In this document: one piece after another, positions 59,250-64,000 of the stretch
Position numbering within the stretch: the stretch's first letter is position 1
Layout: every line of letters starts with the position of its first letter
Assembly: GCF_016909075.1 (NCBI RefSeq)
Contig: NZ_JAFBFC010000006.1
Coordinates: 1 to 64,000, forward strand
Reading direction: 5' to 3'
Length of the DNA stretch: 64,000 bases
DNA from: Priestia iocasae
GTDB lineage: Bacteria > Bacillota > Bacilli > Bacillales > Bacillaceae_H
Notes under the pieces: generated by a model
Seen by the model: only the letters and a program-made list of their open reading frames with translations
Told to the model about the DNA's origin: nothing
Databases searched by the model: none
Made by a program: the position numbers and the translations under genes

Positions 59250-60737
59250 GTGGAACAACTAGTAGGAAAGCTCAATGACATTTTGTGGAGTCAGCCGATT
59301 ATCTATGCTTGTCTTGGAATTGGACTTTTATTTTCCATTTTAACGCGCTTTTTACAAGTTAGGCATATTAAAGATATGGTTAAGCTCATGTTTCAAGGAA
59401 AGAGCTCAGATGCAGGGGTATCATCGTTTCAGGCGTTATCACTCGCTCTTTCGGGGCGTGTAGGAACAGGGAACATTGCAGGGACAGCGACAGCCATTGC
59501 ATTCGGTGGACCAGGTGCGGTGTTCTGGATGTGGACGATTGCATTTATTGGGGCATCAAGTGCATTTATTGAATCCACATTAGCGCAAATTTACAAAGTA
59601 AAGCAAGACGGTCAGTATCGTGGGGGACCTGCTTATTACATTGAAAAAGGAATTGGGTGGAAATGGTATGGTACGCTGTTTGCGATTGCAGCATTACTTG
59701 CGATGAGCTTACTGATGCCAGGGATTCAGTCCAATTCAATTGCTTTAGGATTAGAAAATGCATTTAGCATTAGTCCGACGATTACAGCGATCATTTTAGT
59801 TATTTTATTAGGTGTAATTATCTTCGGTGGAGTAAAGCGTATCGCAACAGTTGCTCAATACGCAGTACCGTTTATGGCACTTGGCTATATTTTATTATCA
59901 CTAATCATTGTAGCGGTAAATATTACAGAATTACCTAGTGTATTAGCACTTATTTTTAAAAGTGCATTTGCGTTAGATTCAGCATTCGGTGGAATTGTTG
60001 GTTTAGCCATTTCATGGGGTGTAAAGCGTGGGATTTACTCAAACGAAGCAGGTCAAGGAACAGGACCTCACGCAGCGGCGGCAGCGGAAGTATCTCACCC
60101 GGCGAAACAAGGATTGGTTCAAGCGTTCTCGGTTTACATCGATACATTATTGGTTTGTTCAGCAACAGCCTTTATGATCTTGTTTACAGGTATGTATAAT
60201 ACACAGGCGGCAGACGGTACGTTTATCGTCAACAACCTAGGAGATGTGGCAGCAGGTCCAGCTTACACACAAGCCGCAATTGAGTCTGTTATTCCTGGAT
60301 TTGGAGCAGGATTTGTTGCAGTTGCACTATTCTTCTTTGCTTTCACAACGATTATGGCCTATTACTACATTGCAGAAACAAACATTGCCTACTTAACAAG
60401 AGGAAAAAGCAACAAATGGCCAATGATTGCACTAAAGGTTGTTTTATTAGGGGCAACGTTCTACGGAGCAGTTAAAACAGCGGACCTTGCGTGGGCATTA
60501 GGGGATGTAGGACTTGGGCTTATGGTATGGCTCAACTTAGTGGCAATCTTAATTTTAGCGAAACCAGCGCTCGTGACATTAAAAGATTATGAGCAGCAAA
60601 AGAAACAAGGAATTGATCCTGTGTTTGATCCAGTAAAGCTAGGGATTAAAAATGCAGATTACTGGGTGAATGAATACGAGTATCAAGACGATACGCCTTC
60701 AAGCACGAAAAAGAACGATCAAACCTTTACAAGCTAA
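59250..60737 (+). CDS. alsT: sodium:alanine/glycine-type symporter (AGCS family)
   Basis: A 495-residue membrane protein with about 10-11 helices. AGCS features include LSGRVGTGNIAGTATAIAFGGPGAVFWMW near residue 70-98, KQDGQYRGGPAYYIEKGIGWKWYG near 120 and GVKRGIYSNEAGQGTGPHAAAAAEVSHPAKQG near 258. It imports alanine, glycine or glutamine with Na+; B. subtilis AlsT transports glutamine and alanine analogues. The start is GTG, 7 bases after AGGGGG. A cre-like site upstream suggests CcpA control. The C-terminal tail is polar. Confidence 0.93.
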   Translation: MEQLVGKLNDILWSQPIIYACLGIGLLFSILTRFLQVRHIKDMVKLMFQGKSSDAGVSSFQALSLALSGRVGTGNIAGTATAIAFGGPGAVFWMWTIAFIGASSAFIESTLAQIYKVKQDGQYRGGPAYYIEKGIGWKWYGTLFAIAALLAMSLLMPGIQSNSIALGLENAFSISPTITAIILVILLGVIIFGGVKRIATVAQYAVPFMALGYILLSLIIVAVNITELPSVLALIFKSAFALDSAFGGIVGLAISWGVKRGIYSNEAGQGTGPHAAAAAEVSHPAKQGLVQAFSVYIDTLLVCSATAFMILFTGMYNTQAADGTFIVNNLGDVAAGPAYTQAAIESVIPGFGAGFVAVALFFFAFTTIMAYYYIAETNIAYLTRGKSNKWPMIALKVVLLGATFYGAVKTADLAWALGDVGLGLMVWLNLVAILILAKPALVTLKDYEQQKKQGIDPVFDPVKLGIKNADYWVNEYEYQDDTPSSTKKNDQTFTS

Positions 60738-60744
60738 AGAAATG

Positions 60745-60799
60745 AAAAAGGTCATTCCATCAACACCTTGAAAGAGGCGTTGTGGATGGCCTTTTTTTC
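60745..60799 (+). terminator. terminator after the amino acid symporter
   Basis: A long interrupted stem starting AAAAAGGTCATTCCA at 60745 and closing with GGATGGCCTTTTTTT before 60799. It lies between convergent genes and ends next to the lipase stop. Confidence 0.85.
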
Positions 60800-60800
60800 T

Positions 60801-61574
60801 TTAAAAGTATGGCATGTAAGGGTAACGACTGACACAAGGGTTATCGGTTAGACTTTTGATTCCGGATTCATATACAGCGGGCATATGGTTATTTGTGATG
60901 GAACCTGTTTGAATCGTAAAAGAAATGGCAGCTGGTACGTGTTCGTAATACCACACTTTGCTTGTGAAAGGATAGCGGAATACAGGGGGTGGAACTTCTG
61001 TGATCACATCTTCTGTATTCGCAAAGCGCTTGCTTTCACGTACATGTAAACAATAGCTCGTAACAAATGCAGGATCACCAACTCGAGGGCTGCCGTAGTT
61101 ATACATTGTTACATGTTCAAATGGTCCATTGACTGCCACATCTAAGGCGTGAAGGGTAGCGAGTGCACCACCTAAACTATGCCCTGTAATGTAGAGAGGT
61201 TTTTGTGGTGAAAGGGAAGCGTAGGCGTTAAAAACCTCATTGCGCAACGAATGGTAAATGGATAAAAATCCTCCATGTACGTTTCCGATATTTGATGCAT
61301 AGGGGAAGGGAAGCTGAAAAGCTGACGCATCGGCAAGCCAGTCTAAGTCTGATTTTGTACCGCGAAAAGCAATGACTACTTCATTTTCACTTTCTAAAAT
61401 AAAACCAAACCATTCATGCTGACCAAATGCTTTCCCCTTGAATGCTTTTACAAGTGAAAAGCCTTCAGGAAGATTCACAAGTCCATCATTTTCATATTGT
61501 ACGTATGTTTCTGAACATAAATGAAGCAAAAACAATGCGAGCTGTTTATCATAACACGGGAGAGAGCGTAACAT
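60801..61574 (-). CDS. class 3 lipase
   Basis: A 257-residue alpha/beta hydrolase of the lipase class 3 (Rhizopus-type) family. The nucleophile Ser133 is in ITGHSLGGALATLHA, with candidate triad partners Asp189 (NTEDVIT) and His230 (NNHMPAVY). The oxyanion region is VIAFRGTKSDLDWL near 68-80. There is no signal peptide or membrane segment, so it appears intracellular. Natural substrates are unknown. It is monocistronic and its start ATG lacks a strong ribosome site (AGGTGC). Confidence 0.88.
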   Translation of the reverse strand: MLRSLPCYDKQLALFLLHLCSETYVQYENDGLVNLPEGFSLVKAFKGKAFGQHEWFGFILESENEVVIAFRGTKSDLDWLADASAFQLPFPYASNIGNVHGGFLSIYHSLRNEVFNAYASLSPQKPLYITGHSLGGALATLHALDVAVNGPFEHVTMYNYGSPRVGDPAFVTSYCLHVRESKRFANTEDVITEVPPPVFRYPFTSKVWYYEHVPAAISFTIQTGSITNNHMPAVYESGIKSLTDNPCVSRYPYMPYF

Positions 61575-61725
61575 GGATGTAGCACCTCATTTTTTGAGCG
61601 TTTATAACTAAGGTATGAAACGGTACCTAGAAGAGTGCCAATGTGTTAAAACACACGAAAGAGGTTTAGAGTGAGGAAAGAAAGGGAAAATAATAGTTCA
61701 CATCCAACAAACTAGAGGGAAAACA

Positions 61726-62691
61726 ATGATAACCATTTTAGCTAAAATAAAAGACAATCAAATACGTGAGAACGTAACAATCGAGCAAGCTCGTCGCGAA
61801 GAGGTAGAGTGGTATTGGGTTCATTTTGAACAGCCAACAAAAGAAGAGCGAGAGCTGTTAACAAATCAATTTTCCTTTCACCCACTTGCGGTTGAGGACT
61901 GCTTCAATCAAGGGCAGAGAGCAAAGCTTGAAGTGTATGATGATCATTATTTCATGGTGTTTTATGCCCTTGATCAAAAAGAGCTTGAAAAGATGGAAGT
62001 TCATGCTTTTATTGGAGAAGGCTTTCTTGTGACGTATCAAGTGGATGATGTGCAGAACATTCAAACCGTTTGGGATAAGGTCAAAAATCAAGGGAAGAAG
62101 CCTCAAGATTCATGGGGACTTGTCTATGAGCTGTTAGACAGTTGTGTGGATGATTATTTTCCGCCAATTTATGAAGTGGAAGATCGAATTGATGAGGTAG
62201 AGGAAAACGAAGCAGAAGAACCGATGGATGAATTGATGAAGGATTTGTATGAAATTCGCAGTGATCTTTCACGTATGAGACGCGTGTTGCATCCGATGCG
62301 CGACTTGCTTTATCGCATTTTATCGCTTAGTGCATTAAAAGAAAAAGAGCAAATTCGTTATTTTACGGATATTTACGATCATTTGTTAAATATGATTGAA
62401 ATTGTTAATGGCAATCGTGAACTTTCAAATGATATTCGTGAGAGTTATATGTCTATCAATTCAGACCGAATGAATTCGATTATGTTCACATTGACGGTTA
62501 TGTCAGCCATCTTTTTACCACTCACGTTTATCGCTGGTTTGTACGGGATGAACTTCTCTTATATGCCAGAGTTAACGGGAAAGTATAATTACTTTATTGT
62601 ACTTGCTATTATGGGGATAATGGTTGTAGGAATGATTTTTGCGTTTTATAAAATGGGCTGGTTCAAGTTTCGAAAAGGGCCAAAGCTTTAA
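61726..62691 (+). CDS. corA: CorA-family magnesium/divalent cation transporter
   Basis: A 321-residue protein with a large cytoplasmic N-terminal domain of alternating helices and two C-terminal membrane helices (about 262-282 and 292-312). The signature loop YGMNFSYMPE contains the GMN motif that forms the channel mouth. The helical stalk (IYEVEDRIDEVEENEAEEPM onward) is highly acidic as usual. It starts at ATG behind AGAGGG. It mediates Mg2+ (possibly Co2+ or Ni2+) uptake as a pentamer. Its stop codon lies within a terminator shared with the next convergent gene. Confidence 0.94.
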   Translation: MITILAKIKDNQIRENVTIEQARREEVEWYWVHFEQPTKEERELLTNQFSFHPLAVEDCFNQGQRAKLEVYDDHYFMVFYALDQKELEKMEVHAFIGEGFLVTYQVDDVQNIQTVWDKVKNQGKKPQDSWGLVYELLDSCVDDYFPPIYEVEDRIDEVEENEAEEPMDELMKDLYEIRSDLSRMRRVLHPMRDLLYRILSLSALKEKEQIRYFTDIYDHLLNMIEIVNGNRELSNDIRESYMSINSDRMNSIMFTLTVMSAIFLPLTFIAGLYGMNFSYMPELTGKYNYFIVLAIMGIMVVGMIFAFYKMGWFKFRKGPKL

Positions 62692-62727
62692 CGAAAAAGC
62701 CTGTCAAACTGACAGGCTTTTTCGTTA
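62689..62727 (+). terminator. bidirectional terminator shared by two stop codons
   Basis: TAACGAAAAAGCCTGTC (62689-62705) pairs perfectly with GACAGGCTTTTTCGTTA (62711-62727) around AAACT. The corA TAA and the stop of the convergent small gene both lie at the stem base. Confidence 0.93.
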
Positions 62728-62940
62728 AAACCCACTATGATATTTGTCCTCACTAGAGGAGTCTTTCTTCGTCCTCTTTTTGTTTTTCTCATCTTTTACT
62801 TCTTGATTCAAGTCTTCGACGGGGATTGGGTCCACATGCTGTTCAGTTTCATGTTGTTCAAATAGTGTTGTTTTTTTTGTGTTGTATTGTTCAGGGTGAT
62901 CCATGCTAGTTCGTGTAGAGAGCTTCTTTTCATTATTCAT
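62725..62940 (-). CDS. small hydrophilic protein
   Basis: A 71-residue, highly charged protein (rich in Lys, Glu, Asp, Thr and His; no hydrophobic segment). It starts at ATG behind an excellent AAAAGGAGAGGTGATAATA ribosome site and ends in a shared terminator, so it is very probably a real gene. No motif is recognised. Its composition (NNEKKLSTRTSMDHPEQYN at the start) suggests a disordered protein. It could be a spore or stress small protein, but that is a guess. Confidence 0.7.
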   Translation of the reverse strand: MNNEKKLSTRTSMDHPEQYNTKKTTLFEQHETEQHVDPIPVEDLNQEVKDEKNKKRTKKDSSSEDKYHSGF

Positions 62941-63132
62941 TTATTATCACCTCTCCTTTTTCATTCTTTACCCTTATCAGGAAAAAAGAAACAGGAAGAG
63001 GTTATGATTGAATGAGTTGTTGTAATTGCAGAGAGCAATGGTGTATCATAATTGAAGTCTACTAATGAATAACGTACGTTTTACGTTTATGATAAAAAGA
63101 ACCATTAAGATTGAGATAAAAAGGAGAATTCC

Positions 63133-64000
63133 ATGAGTGATTTCATTTCAACGTTAAAGCCTTTTTTACAAGATGCATGGAAAAAGGCGGCTTTTGAGAC
63201 ACCGACTATGATTCAAACAAAAACAATTCCAATGATTTTAGAGAAGCAAGATGTGATTGCCCAGTCGCCGACAGGAACAGGAAAAACACTTGCGTATTTA
63301 CTTCCTTTACTAACTAACATTGACGTGGAGAAAAAGCATGTACAAGCCGTTGTGTTAGCTTCTTCACACGAGCTCGTGATGCAAATTCATGGTGAGATTC
63401 AAACATGGGCGCAAGGAAGCGGCATTGTAAGCGCATCGTTTATCGGTGGAGCGAACATGAAGCGTCAGCTTGAGAAGCTAAAAAAACGCCCACAAATTAT
63501 TGCCGGGACACCTGGGCGTGTGCAAGAGCTAATCAAAGCAAAAAAGTTAAAAATGCATGAAGTAAAAACGATTGTCATTGATGAGGGAGATCAACTACTC
63601 GTTCCTGAGCATTTAAATACAGTCGATCACATTATTAAGTCCACGTTAAATGACCGCCAGCTTTTATTGTTCTCAGCCACGTTACCTGAGCATACCGAAA
63701 AGCTAGCAAAAGAAATGATGAAAGATGCAGCTGTAGTTCAAGTGAGCACAGATGAACTACCAACGCCAAAAGTGGATCACATTTACTTTGTATGTGAACT
63801 AAGAGATAAAGTCGATCTTGTTAGACGTCTAGCGAAAATGGATGAGTTTAGAGGATTAGGCTTTGTAAAAGGAATTGAGACGCTGTCTGCTTTTGAACAA
63901 AAGCTAAAGTATGAAGATGTGTCACTTGGTGTGTTACACAGTGAAACGAAAAAGGATGACCGTAAAAAAGCATTACGTGCCTTCCGTGATGGCAAGTATC
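63133..64000 (+). CDS. yfmL: DEAD-box RNA helicase YfmL-like, 5' part
   Basis: An ATP-dependent RNA helicase cut by the window end; 289 residues are visible. Walker A SPTGTGKT is near residue 45-52, motif Ib region GTPGRVQELIKAKKLKMHEV near 128, motif II reads DEGD (IDEGDQLL), and motif III is SAT (FSATLPEH). The second RecA-like domain begins near residue 215 (YFVCELRDKVDLVRRL). Sequence and layout follow B. subtilis YfmL, linked to 50S ribosome assembly and cold growth. It starts at ATG behind AAGGAG. The DEGD variant replaces DEAD/DETD. Confidence 0.9.
   Translation, partial: MSDFISTLKPFLQDAWKKAAFETPTMIQTKTIPMILEKQDVIAQSPTGTGKTLAYLLPLLTNIDVEKKHVQAVVLASSHELVMQIHGEIQTWAQGSGIVSASFIGGANMKRQLEKLKKRPQIIAGTPGRVQELIKAKKLKMHEVKTIVIDEGDQLLVPEHLNTVDHIIKSTLNDRQLLLFSATLPEHTEKLAKEMMKDAAVVQVSTDELPTPKVDHIYFVCELRDKVDLVRRLAKMDEFRGLGFVKGIETLSAFEQKLKYEDVSLGVLHSETKKDDRKKALRAFRDGKY

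Overview
The window is a contiguous piece of a chromosome from a low-GC, Gram-positive, endospore-forming member of the Bacillaceae. Gene order after purD (yerA-yerB-yerC-pcrB-pcrA-ligA-camS, then a proline symporter, gatCAB, dgkB, rlmCD) follows the Bacillus subtilis arrangement almost gene for gene. A single-chain glycyl-tRNA synthetase, a proline-catabolic rocA beside the symporter and several lineage-specific inserts differ from B. subtilis and would fit the Priestia (Bacillus) megaterium group. That genus-level guess is an inference. I see no prophage, complete insertion sequence, CRISPR array or plasmid function.

Region 1 (1-13.6 kb): the 3' end of a 5S rRNA and its terminator, the small gene yebG, then the complete 12-gene pur operon (purEKBCSQLFMNHD) for PRPP to IMP. 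It is preceded by two PurR-type boxes, a sigma-A promoter, a guanine-class purine riboswitch and a terminator. Two further terminator-like hairpins inside the operon (purB/purC and purN/purH) could taper expression.

Region 2 (13.6-25.5 kb): a His/Cys-rich repeat protein with a DUF2892 membrane partner, adenine deaminase (yerA), lipoprotein yerB, regulator yerC, glycyl-tRNA synthetase behind a glycine T-box, and the pcrB-pcrA-ligA-camS cluster for membrane ether lipid synthesis, DNA repair and a lipoprotein.

Region 3 (25.5-36.4 kb): proline use (rocA, a 34-residue accessory peptide and its overlapping Na+/proline symporter), amidotransferase gatCAB, diacylglycerol kinase and a 23S rRNA methyltransferase. 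A two-part hairpin repeat occurs twice here.

Region 4 (36.4-53 kb): an accessory-looking stretch with a chemoreceptor, an acetate-type symporter operon opposite an AraC-family regulator, a decayed histidine-kinase remnant, a 917-residue TPR-GTPase, a two-part threonine/serine exporter, an orphan PAS histidine kinase, a heterodimeric ABC exporter with one degenerate ATP site, and a DinB-fold protein.

Region 5 (53-64 kb): a glycerate-use unit (cdaR, gntP-type permease, glxK) with a CcpA-like site, a PfpI-family protein, two small membrane proteins, a short-chain dehydrogenase, a Na+/alanine-type symporter with a CcpA-like site, a lipase, a CorA transporter, a small hydrophilic protein and the start of a DEAD-box helicase (yfmL-like) cut by the window end. 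Between the DinB-fold gene and glxK lies an unexplained structured segment with a strong promoter, the best place for an undescribed RNA or peptide.
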